A stretch of 64,000 bases of DNA, from positions 950,001 to 1,014,000 of the forward strand of contig NZ_JBBOUI010000001.1 in NCBI RefSeq assembly GCF_038005985.1, in the 5' to 3' direction. This stretch comes from Solibacillus sp. FSL R7-0682. GTDB taxonomy: Bacteria > Bacillota > Bacilli > Bacillales_A > Planococcaceae. Under the pieces are notes generated by a model. It was given only the letters and a program-made list of their open reading frames with translations. It was not told the origin of the DNA and made no database searches. Of the stretch, positions 56,825 through 64,000 are shown in pieces. Every line of letters begins with the position of its first letter. The stretch's first letter is position 1. A program made the position numbers and the translations under genes.

Positions 56825-57352
56825 ATGAGTCGAAAGTGGATTCATTCAGTTGTGTTCGTTTTTTCAATCATTGTATTAGCAGGCTGTAATCAAACTGTTG
56901 AAGAACAAGCACTCGCAGGGATGAACAATGCAGAGACAACGTTTAGTAATGAACCTAGCGAAACAAATAAATCGATTGGTCATATTGAGTTATATATACC
57001 AAAAGGTTATGGTATTGAAAAAGGCATCAATGAATCAAACTATACAATTATAAATGGCAGTGACTCCTATATTTTATTTGTAAATCCAAATGAAACAGAA
57101 GATAGTCAGCTACATTATAATATTTTAAAAGATGACCCTAAAAGCAAAATTTTACAGGATAAGACATTCAAAACTGATGGAGTTTTTGGTTTTTCAGCTG
57201 TAGTGGAGCTAGAAGATGAACAATATGAACTAGTAGTCAGTGTAGGCGGAATAAAATTAACAACTATTTCAGCGGATAAAAAAATAGATGATAAATTACA
57301 AATAATGATGCAAATTGTCCAAAGTGTTCAAATGATTAAAGAACAAAAGTAA
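56825..57352 (+). CDS. lipoprotein of unknown function
   Basis: 175 residues. The signal sequence ends in the lipobox VLAGC with Cys21 (signal hydrophobic part VVFVFSIIVLAG). The mature part starts with a Glu/Asn-rich spacer and then a compact beta-rich domain (GHIELYIPKGYGIEKGINES; SYILFVNPNE). I do not recognise a family; some short Bacillus lipoproteins of this size share the layout. AGAGGGAAATGAA before ATG. It sits just before ytpQ. Confidence 0.75.
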   Translation: MSRKWIHSVVFVFSIIVLAGCNQTVEEQALAGMNNAETTFSNEPSETNKSIGHIELYIPKGYGIEKGINESNYTIINGSDSYILFVNPNETEDSQLHYNILKDDPKSKILQDKTFKTDGVFGFSAVVELEDEQYELVVSVGGIKLTTISADKKIDDKLQIMMQIVQSVQMIKEQK

Positions 57353-57466
57353 CGAACAAGGCAATTTCCACATTTTTTTGATACAATCATTATACCAATT
57401 GTAAAACTTTTGCGGTTCACTAAACGGTGAGCCGTTTTATATTGTTAATGGAATAGGAGTGATGGT

Positions 57467-58282
57467 ATGGAATCGCCACAATTAGTTGCACAGTTGAAAG
57501 CCAAATTAGGTGAAGCCAACTACATATTCACATTTGATGAAAAGCACGATAAATTGCGATTAGATCACAAAATATTGGGACGTGGAATGGAAGTTTCATT
57601 ACCTGAAATTTTAACAAAATATAATACAAAGAAAGAAAAAGCTATTGATGAAGTTGTCTATACGATAGAGGAGACATTTTTAGCAATGGAGCGGGAACAC
57701 AAGCAAGGATTTGAAGGACTAGCTGCTGTGTACCCAATCATCCGTTCTACGTCATTTCCGACTGCATCAAATGAAGGACATGCATTTATTACAACGGACC
57801 ATACAGCCGAAACACGTATTTATTATGCACTAGATTTAGGAACAACATATCGCCTTATCGATGAATCGATGCTAGGAAAATTAAATGTGACAGCCGAACA
57901 AGTACGTGAAGCCGCACGTTTTTCTGTCAAAAAACTACCGACTTCTGTCAAACGTGATGAAGTTTCAGGCAATATTTATTATTTTTTAAATCATAACGAT
58001 GGTTACGATGCGAGTCGAATTTTAAATGATGGCTTTTTAAAGGATATGGCAAGTCAGATTGAAGGTGAGATGACCGTATCTGTACCACACCAAGATGTAT
58101 TAATTATTGGTGATATTCGTAATGAAGTAGGTTATGATGTATTAGCACAGATGACGATGCACTTCTTTACCGTAGGAGCGGTACCAATTACATCGCTTTC
58201 GTTCGTTTATGAAGACGGTCATTTTGAACCAATATTTATTTTAGCGAAAAACAAAGTAAAAAAGGAGCAAGAAGATTCATGA
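57467..58282 (+). CDS. ytpQ: DUF1444 protein YtpQ
   Basis: 271 residues. Recognised from the DUF1444 pattern: YPIIRSTSFP near 88-97, TRIYYALDLGTTYRLIDE near 119-136, and a late PHQDVLIIGDIRNEVGYDVLAQM near 203-225. No membrane segments; function unknown. Its stop overlaps the ytpR start by 4 nt (ATGA), so the two are co-translated. GGAGTGATGGT before the ATG. Confidence 0.9.
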   Translation: MESPQLVAQLKAKLGEANYIFTFDEKHDKLRLDHKILGRGMEVSLPEILTKYNTKKEKAIDEVVYTIEETFLAMEREHKQGFEGLAAVYPIIRSTSFPTASNEGHAFITTDHTAETRIYYALDLGTTYRLIDESMLGKLNVTAEQVREAARFSVKKLPTSVKRDEVSGNIYYFLNHNDGYDASRILNDGFLKDMASQIEGEMTVSVPHQDVLIIGDIRNEVGYDVLAQMTMHFFTVGAVPITSLSFVYEDGHFEPIFILAKNKVKKEQEDS

Positions 58283-58893
58283 AAGTAGCTTACAACAAAG
58301 AGTACGTAGGAGACGTATTATTAGTCCAATTATCAATGGAGAAAATCGTAAAAACTCAAATGGAACGTGTAGGCGATATCGCCATTTTAAAAGAAGAAGC
58401 AACGGGTGAAATTAAAGCATTCAATCTATTTAACGCGAGCCGATACATCGAGTTAAATGTTGCTGGAAACGTTGAAGTTACAAAAGAGTTAGTAGAAAAG
58501 TTGGAAGCTGCAATTAAAGCAAACGGTGCTGAAATTTCATTAGATGTAGATTTCTCACCAAAGTTCGTTGTGGGTTATGTAGAAACAAAGGACAAGCATC
58601 CAAATGCTGATAAATTAAGTGTATGTAAAGTGAATGTCGGTGAAGAAACATTACAAATTGTATGTGGCGCACCAAATGTTGAAGCAGGCCAAAAAGTTGT
58701 TGTTGCAAAAGTTGGCGCTGTTATGCCATCTGGTTTATTAATTAAAGAGGGCAATTTACGCGGGGAAGATTCATTTGGTATGCTTTGCTCTGCTCGTGAA
58801 CTAGCAATTCCTGGTGCTCCAGAAGTAAAAGGGATTTTAGTATTAGACGAATCAGCAGAAGTAGGTAGTCCGTTCGAAATTCCAAATCGTTAA
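58279..58893 (+). CDS. ytpR: tRNA-binding-domain protein YtpR
   Basis: 204 residues. The EMAP/Tyr-RS-C/PheT-type tRNA-binding OB fold is at about 95-200 (KFVVGYVETKDKHPNADKLSVCKVNVG; QIVCGAPNVEAGQKVVVAKVGA), resembling the N-terminal part of PheT. A stand-alone protein present in most Bacillota; role unknown, with tRNA binding presumed. Operon with ytpQ; terminator follows. Confidence 0.92.
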   Translation: MKVAYNKEYVGDVLLVQLSMEKIVKTQMERVGDIAILKEEATGEIKAFNLFNASRYIELNVAGNVEVTKELVEKLEAAIKANGAEISLDVDFSPKFVVGYVETKDKHPNADKLSVCKVNVGEETLQIVCGAPNVEAGQKVVVAKVGAVMPSGLLIKEGNLRGEDSFGMLCSARELAIPGAPEVKGILVLDESAEVGSPFEIPNR

Positions 58894-58901
58894 TTTGAAC
58901 G

Positions 58902-58943
58902 AAAGTCAGTCATCAGAGTTAAGTCTCGATGGCTGACTTTTTA
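58902..58943 (+). terminator. ytpR terminator
   Basis: AAAGTCAGTCATC pairs with GATGGCTGACTTT (one wobble), 13-nt loop, T-run. Confidence 0.88.
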
Positions 58944-59086
58944 TTATGTCGAAAAACATCAGTCGGAACGCGCAAATTACATGTTAAATATGATATGCTT
59001 TGGGGGTATACGTATTTTTAGTATGCAAGAAGACCATTACAAACTAAATTTGTAGGGCAATGTTTTTTAGGAAAGAAGTGACGAAA

Positions 59087-62000
59087 ATGAGTTGGATTAA
59101 GCATCAATTTAATAAATTATTTAAAATGGATGAAATTGAAGAATATGAAGATGATAGAACATATTATTATGAGGAAGAAGAGGAGACTATTGATCGTCAG
59201 AAGGGACAATATGGTGGACTAAAAGCAGTTCAAAGTAATGAAAGTTCAAGAAGTCAGTCATTCCGCTTCCCATTAATTGAAGATGAGGTATATGTAGAGG
59301 CGGAGCCACAAGTTCAGTATGTGCAGCGTAATCAGCCTGTATCAAGAAAAGAATATTACAACGATGATGACGCACCCTTAAAACTACCGAATCATTTACA
59401 AAAACAAGAAACGAATGTTAGCTATGATGGAGAGGTATCTGGCATTCGAGAGTTATTAGAGCGTCGCCGCAAAGGGCGTGGTTATTCGAACGTGATTCGT
59501 AGCTCTGATGACATTTCACGAAAGGTAGTCGTTACAAAAGAAGAACGGGAAGTTTTAACATCAAAACCGATGCGAGAAGAGCGTAAAATTAATAAAGAGT
59601 TTATTAACCCTTTAGAAAATCGTAAACGTTTTGTGCCGACAGAGGTACCATCTCCTGTACATGGATTTTTAAAGCCAACGCCAATTGAACAGCTCATGGA
59701 AAAACATGACGCTACAGAAGAAGTGGCTGCGAGTACAGCTGAGAATAATGTAGCTGAATTTGATGAATTAGCACTTCAAAATGATGTTGTGATGAAAGAA
59801 GTCGCGTTAAATTCTGGAAAATTAGCGCATGAAAATGAAGGGATTCTAACACAATCCGAGCCAATACCAATTGAACAAGTAGAGAATATTCATTCGGTGA
59901 TCGCAATTGAAAATCAACTAGAAGAATCTACATCAATCGAGCCTATAACGTTTGAAGCAGAGGTTACTGAAGTTGACGAAAAAGTAATAACAGATCCAAT
60001 GCGTTATGAAAATATTGATGCTCCACCGATTCTAACCGAAGAATTACAGCAATCTGAAAATGATTCTTTAGAGATAAAGGAACAATCAGCAAACGAAGTA
60101 TTAAATGAAGTACAAGTACAACATGTAACGATTGAAAACTCAACAATTCATATTGGACAGCTAAATGTTGAGCAAAATCCTCAAGTAGAATCTGACCAAG
60201 AAGGTGAAGAGCCTCCTGTCTCAACACAATTCCCACGTGAAAACAGAGGGAGTCGTGTGCCGTTTAACGTTGTTATGCTGAAATCAGATAAGGAAAAGTT
60301 ACAGACGAAAAAATTTGTTTATGAACAAATGCAGCAATCACAAATAAATGAGCGTGTTGAAACGGTGGAAGCACAACTGGAAAATGATGAAACAAGAAGT
60401 ATTCAATTGCCTGAAGCTAATGCTCAGAATGATGAAGAGCAACAAACGGATCCGATTGTAATGGAAAATACGGATCTAAACGAACATCGTCATAAAGAAC
60501 AGGAAATTGAACTGATTGAGGAGCTAGATACAGCTATAAAAAACAAAGAAGTTCATACGCGTGTCGAACAGCCAATCGTAACACAACATGCAGAAAAGGA
60601 TTTAGCTACATATAATAATGTATTACATGAGCAACAGCCAACCGAGACTGAACTAGAAGTAGAAGTAGAAGCAGAAAATAAGCTTCAAACTATTCAAACA
60701 GAACAGGTAAATGAAACGATTGATGAAGAAAAGAAAGCTGAAGATGGGCAATTTGAGGAAATTGAGACTGAACGTTTGATTGAACCTGAATATGAAGCAA
60801 CTGATGAAATACTCAAAATAAACGATAATGATTATGCAGATGCACCGGTTGATGCTGAACAAAAGGATGATCAAAACACTCAAGTGTTAGAGTCAGAGGA
60901 AGTACAGGAAGTGATCGAAGTACAGCCTGTGAAAAAGCGTATCCCTTATGTGAAGCCTCCGCTTGAATATTTAGTACCACCAGAGGAAATGGTAGAAGAT
61001 CGGGACTGGATGGATGAGCAAGGAGATAATCTAGTCGAAACATTATCTTATTTCCAAATTCAAGCCCATATAGAATCAATTGTGCAAGGTCCAGCTGTTA
61101 CTCAATTCGAAATTACTGTTGGGCAAGGAACGAAAGTAAGCAAAGTCCGTAATTTAGCAGATGATATCAAATTAGCCCTTGCAGCTAAGGATATTCGAAT
61201 TGATGCACCAATTCCGGGGAAACGTTCGATTGGAATTGAGATTCCGAACCGAATTTCACGATCTGTTCGTCTTTCCGAAGTAACAGATTCCGAGTCGTTT
61301 CTAAACTCAGATTCCCCATTGGAGGCAGCGCTGGGCTTAGATTTAACAGGGAAACCTGTCACGATTGACCTACGAAAAATGCCACATGGATTAATTGCTG
61401 GTGCAACAGGCTCTGGTAAATCTGTGTGTATTAACTCGATTTTAGTAAGTCTTTTATATAAAGCCGATCCGAATGAACTGAAGTTAATGTTAATTGATCC
61501 TAAAATGGTGGAGCTTGCACCATTTAACCATATTCCGCACTTAGTAAGTCCAGTAATTACCGATGTAAAGGCGGCAACAGCAGCATTAAAATGGGCTGTT
61601 GAAGAAATGGAAAGGCGTTATCAGTTATTTATGCATAGTGGTGCGCGTAAAATTGAAGCGTACAATAAAATGTGTGATGAAAATGGGATGTATGCACAAA
61701 AGCTTCCATACTTGTTAATTGTTATTGATGAGTTAGCGGATTTAATGATGATGTCACCACAAGATGTAGAGGATAGCATTTGTCGTATTACACAAAAAGC
61801 ACGTGCAGCAGGAATTCATTTAATTGTTGCTACACAGCGTCCCTCTGTAGATGTTATTACAGGTTTAATTAAGTCAAATATTCCAACACGTATTGCCTTT
61901 TCAGTGTCCTCTCAAATTGACTCTCGTACAATTTTAGATACACAAGGAGCGGAACGATTACTTGGGCGTGGAGATATGCTATATTTAGGGAACGGAATGT

Positions 62001-62356
62001 CTGCACCAACACGTATTCAAGGTACATTTGTAACCGATGATGAAATTGAAGAAATTATCGAATTCGTACGTGAACAAGGCGAACCAGAGTATATTTTCAA
62101 ACAAGAGGAGCTTTTAAAGCGCACAGAAGCGGCAGAAGACCAAGATGAACTTTTTGAAGAAGTATGCCGTTTCGTTTATGAACAAGGTTCTGCCTCAACA
62201 TCATTATTACAACGTCGCTACCATATCGGGTACAATCGTGCAGCACGATTGATTGATATGTTAGAGCGTCAAGGCTATGTTTCTGAGCCAAAAGGAAGCA
62301 AACCGAGAGATGTGTTTATTACAGAAGAAGATTTAGCCGTACAATTTGGTGACTAA
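59087..62356 (+). CDS. sftA: septal DNA translocase SftA (FtsK/SpoIIIE family)
   Basis: 1089 residues, longer than the about 950 of B. subtilis SftA. Start MSWIKHQFNKLF without membrane segments, as expected for the soluble SftA. From about 40 to 600 lies an acidic, low-complexity linker rich in Glu, Gln and Asn. The motor follows: PPLEYLVPPEE near 632, the alpha/beta FtsK domain, Walker A GATGSGKSVC near 771, Walker B YLLIVIDELADLMMM near 876, and the C-terminal gamma winged helix (last 65 residues, GSASTSLLQRRYHIGYNRAARL) that reads DNA polarity. It moves trapped DNA out of the closing septum. The ATG at 59087 is chosen over 59060. Confidence 0.93.
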   Translation: MSWIKHQFNKLFKMDEIEEYEDDRTYYYEEEEETIDRQKGQYGGLKAVQSNESSRSQSFRFPLIEDEVYVEAEPQVQYVQRNQPVSRKEYYNDDDAPLKLPNHLQKQETNVSYDGEVSGIRELLERRRKGRGYSNVIRSSDDISRKVVVTKEEREVLTSKPMREERKINKEFINPLENRKRFVPTEVPSPVHGFLKPTPIEQLMEKHDATEEVAASTAENNVAEFDELALQNDVVMKEVALNSGKLAHENEGILTQSEPIPIEQVENIHSVIAIENQLEESTSIEPITFEAEVTEVDEKVITDPMRYENIDAPPILTEELQQSENDSLEIKEQSANEVLNEVQVQHVTIENSTIHIGQLNVEQNPQVESDQEGEEPPVSTQFPRENRGSRVPFNVVMLKSDKEKLQTKKFVYEQMQQSQINERVETVEAQLENDETRSIQLPEANAQNDEEQQTDPIVMENTDLNEHRHKEQEIELIEELDTAIKNKEVHTRVEQPIVTQHAEKDLATYNNVLHEQQPTETELEVEVEAENKLQTIQTEQVNETIDEEKKAEDGQFEEIETERLIEPEYEATDEILKINDNDYADAPVDAEQKDDQNTQVLESEEVQEVIEVQPVKKRIPYVKPPLEYLVPPEEMVEDRDWMDEQGDNLVETLSYFQIQAHIESIVQGPAVTQFEITVGQGTKVSKVRNLADDIKLALAAKDIRIDAPIPGKRSIGIEIPNRISRSVRLSEVTDSESFLNSDSPLEAALGLDLTGKPVTIDLRKMPHGLIAGATGSGKSVCINSILVSLLYKADPNELKLMLIDPKMVELAPFNHIPHLVSPVITDVKAATAALKWAVEEMERRYQLFMHSGARKIEAYNKMCDENGMYAQKLPYLLIVIDELADLMMMSPQDVEDSICRITQKARAAGIHLIVATQRPSVDVITGLIKSNIPTRIAFSVSSQIDSRTILDTQGAERLLGRGDMLYLGNGMSAPTRIQGTFVTDDEIEEIIEFVREQGEPEYIFKQEELLKRTEAAEDQDELFEEVCRFVYEQGSASTSLLQRRYHIGYNRAARLIDMLERQGYVSEPKGSKPRDVFITEEDLAVQFGD

Positions 62357-62422
62357 AGTACTACTAATTTGAATGAATTCAATTTTTAGAATTGTCGTTC
62401 ATTTATCGTTCAGAGTAATTAG

Positions 62423-62431
62423 TGCTATAAT
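62423..62431 (+). promoter_or_regulatory. extended -10 promoter of murC
   Basis: TGCTATAAT (TG-N-TATAAT), 82 nt before the murC ATG; -35 weak. Confidence 0.55.
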
Positions 62432-62513
62432 GTAGGCATACATTTCAATTAATAATTGATAAAAAATTGATAATTCAATGGGATCTTGGTATCCTAGGAG
62501 GGTTTTAACAATA

Positions 62514-63815
62514 ATGACACGCTATCATTTTACAGGTATTAAAGGTTCAGGAATGAGTCCACTTGCACAAATTCTATTTGATTCAGGAGAGCAAGTGCAA
62601 GGTTCGGATGTCGACACATATTATTTTACAGAGCAACCTTTGCGTGACCGCGGAATTGAGATTTTAACATTTGATGAAAACAATATAAAAGAAGGATTAA
62701 CAGTCATTGCAGGGAATGCCTTTCCGGATGACCATCCTGAATTAGTACGTGCACGTGAATTAGGTGTAGAAGTGATTCGATACCACAAATTTTTAGGCGA
62801 TTATATGAATCGATATACATCAATTGCGATTACAGGAGCGCATGGTAAAACATCTACAACAGGTTTAATGAGTCATGTTATTGACGGCTTTATGCCAACT
62901 TCATTCCTGATCGGTGATGGTACAGGGGCAGGAAAACCTGACGCTTCTTATTTCGTAATGGAAGCATGCGAATATCGCAGACATTTCTTAGCATATCATC
63001 CTGATTATGCAGTTATGACGAATATTGATTTTGATCACCCAGACTATTTTGCGAATATTGACGATGTATATAATGCTTTCCAATCGTTAGCCTTACAAGT
63101 GAATAAAGCAATTATTGCTTGCGGTGATGATGAGCAATTACAAAAAATTCAAGCAAATGTCCCAGTTGTTTACTACGGCTTTGGACAAGAAAATGACTTT
63201 GCTGCACGCAATGTTGTAAAAACAACGGAAGGCACGGAGTTCGAAGTATATGTACGTAATGAATTTTATAGCAAGTTCTTCATTCCATTATTTGGGGATC
63301 ATACTGTATTAAATTCATTAGCAGTAATTTCTCTTTGTCACTACGAAGGGATTCCTGCAAACTTAATTCAAGAGCGTTTTCATACGTATGGTGGCGTTAA
63401 ACGTCGCTTTACAGAGACAATTATTGGAGATGAAGTGTTAGTGGATGACTATGCACACCATCCAACAGAAATTGCAGCAACGTTACAATCAGCACGTCAA
63501 AAGTATCCAGAACGTGAACTCGTAGCAATTTTCCAACCTCATACGTTTACGAGAACAAAGGCATTTTTACAAAATTTTGCTGATAGCTTAAGTGGTGCAG
63601 ACGCGATTTATTTATGTGATATTTTTGGTTCAGCACGTGAGAAACAAGGGGAGCTGTCAATTCACGATTTATGTAATTTAATTGAAGGTTGTGAAGTGTT
63701 GCAGCTTGAAACAATTGAACATTTGCAAAAACATCAACATGCAGTATTCCTATTTATGGGTGCTGGTGATGTTCACAAATATCAAGACGCTTTTGAAAAG
63801 CTTTTGAAAAAATAA
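62514..63815 (+). CDS. murC: UDP-N-acetylmuramate--L-alanine ligase
   Basis: 433 residues. It adds L-Ala to UDP-MurNAc, the first peptide step of peptidoglycan. N-terminal [17 protein letters not shown] near 6-22 (UDP-binding), the ATP P-loop [14 protein letters not shown] near 105-118, [10 protein letters not shown] near 173-182, and [11 protein letters not shown] near 309-319. The ATG at 62514 lies 11 nt after GGAGG; an in-frame start at 62478 would add residues not seen in the family. sftA-murC order as in B. subtilis. Confidence 0.97.
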   Translation: MTRYHFTGIKGSGMSPLAQILFDSGEQVQGSDVDTYYFTEQPLRDRGIEILTFDENNIKEGLTVIAGNAFPDDHPELVRARELGVEVIRYHKFLGDYMNRYTSIAITGAHGKTSTTGLMSHVIDGFMPTSFLIGDGTGAGKPDASYFVMEACEYRRHFLAYHPDYAVMTNIDFDHPDYFANIDDVYNAFQSLALQVNKAIIACGDDEQLQKIQANVPVVYYGFGQENDFAARNVVKTTEGTEFEVYVRNEFYSKFFIPLFGDHTVLNSLAVISLCHYEGIPANLIQERFHTYGGVKRRFTETIIGDEVLVDDYAHHPTEIAATLQSARQKYPERELVAIFQPHTFTRTKAFLQNFADSLSGADAIYLCDIFGSAREKQGELSIHDLCNLIEGCEVLQLETIEHLQKHQHAVFLFMGAGDVHKYQDAFEKLLKK

Positions 63816-63870
63816 TAAGACAAATTTTGCACAATTTCTTTAGTTAAGCAATTATCTCTTTTTGACGAAT

Positions 63871-63905
63871 AAAACAGCTTAGTCCGCCATGGATAAGCTG
63901 TTTTT
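63871..63905 (+). terminator. murC terminator
   Basis: AAAACAGCTTA pairs with TAAGCTGTTTT, loop of 9-12, T-run. The last 95 nt of the window hold no recognisable gene. Confidence 0.88.
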
Positions 63906-64000
63906 CTTCAAACTATTATACATAACAATACTGTACATATTGAATTTAGTGTTTTATCAGATTGATGAATGGGAATTATGTAACTATGGACGAAAATGTA

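Overview
The window is a low-GC, densely coded Bacillota chromosome segment. The gene content and order follow the 'yt-' region of Bacillus subtilis (men genes, dps, ytkD, ytmA, pckA, metK, ytoA, ytqA/ytqB, leuS, ytfP, ytgP, ytzE, pepV, dat, ytlR, trmB, ytnP, ytoP, ytpQ, ytpR, sftA, murC). Protein texture and the local rearrangements suggest a Planococcaceae member such as Lysinibacillus or Solibacillus. The genus is an inference from memory, not a database result.

Region 1 (1-9.4 kb): the end of a ribosomal RNA operon (23S, 5S) followed by a 20-tRNA array and a strong terminator. About 2.5 kb later the whole tRNA array and its terminator occur again, almost base for base, without rRNA and behind a promoter of its own. 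Two AT-rich accessory genes lie between the copies: an aminoglycoside/lincosamide-type nucleotidyltransferase-like protein and a metallo-beta-lactamase-fold hydrolase.

Region 2 (9.4-13.2 kb): a Nudix hydrolase, an ECF sigma/anti-sigma pair, an Mta-type MerR regulator with a 19-bp-spacer promoter, and a YteA-like DksA/TraR zinc-finger protein.

Region 3 (13.2-20.8 kb): menaquinone synthesis, with menA divergent from menF-menD-menH-menB-menE. menC is not in this cluster.

Region 4 (20.8-35.8 kb): a secreted transglutaminase-like protein; a ZnuA-type zinc lipoprotein behind a Zur-like box; yidD coupled to an unlisted 52-residue membrane protein; dps behind a Fur-like box; ytkD and ytmA; pckA; an S-box (SAM) riboswitch with metK; gamma carbonic anhydrase; a YtpA-like hydrolase that lacks its nucleophile serine; a sodium:amino-acid symporter; ytqA-mnmM; and an MFS transporter.

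Region 5 (35.8-51 kb): T-box-controlled leuS, an HD-GYP protein, CzcD, an SRPBCC protein, hemolysin III, an unrecognised protein, ytfP, murJ, an RsuA-family pseudouridine synthase, ytzE, and pepV-dat.

Region 6 (51-64 kb): a NERD-like protein, a lipid kinase, trmB, ytnP, ytzB, ytoP, a DUF84 NTPase, a lipoprotein, ytpQ-ytpR, sftA and murC. Most of the window is housekeeping. The tRNA-array duplication with its island, the coupled small protein at yidD, the dps control region and the altered YtpA homologue are the points most worth a second look.
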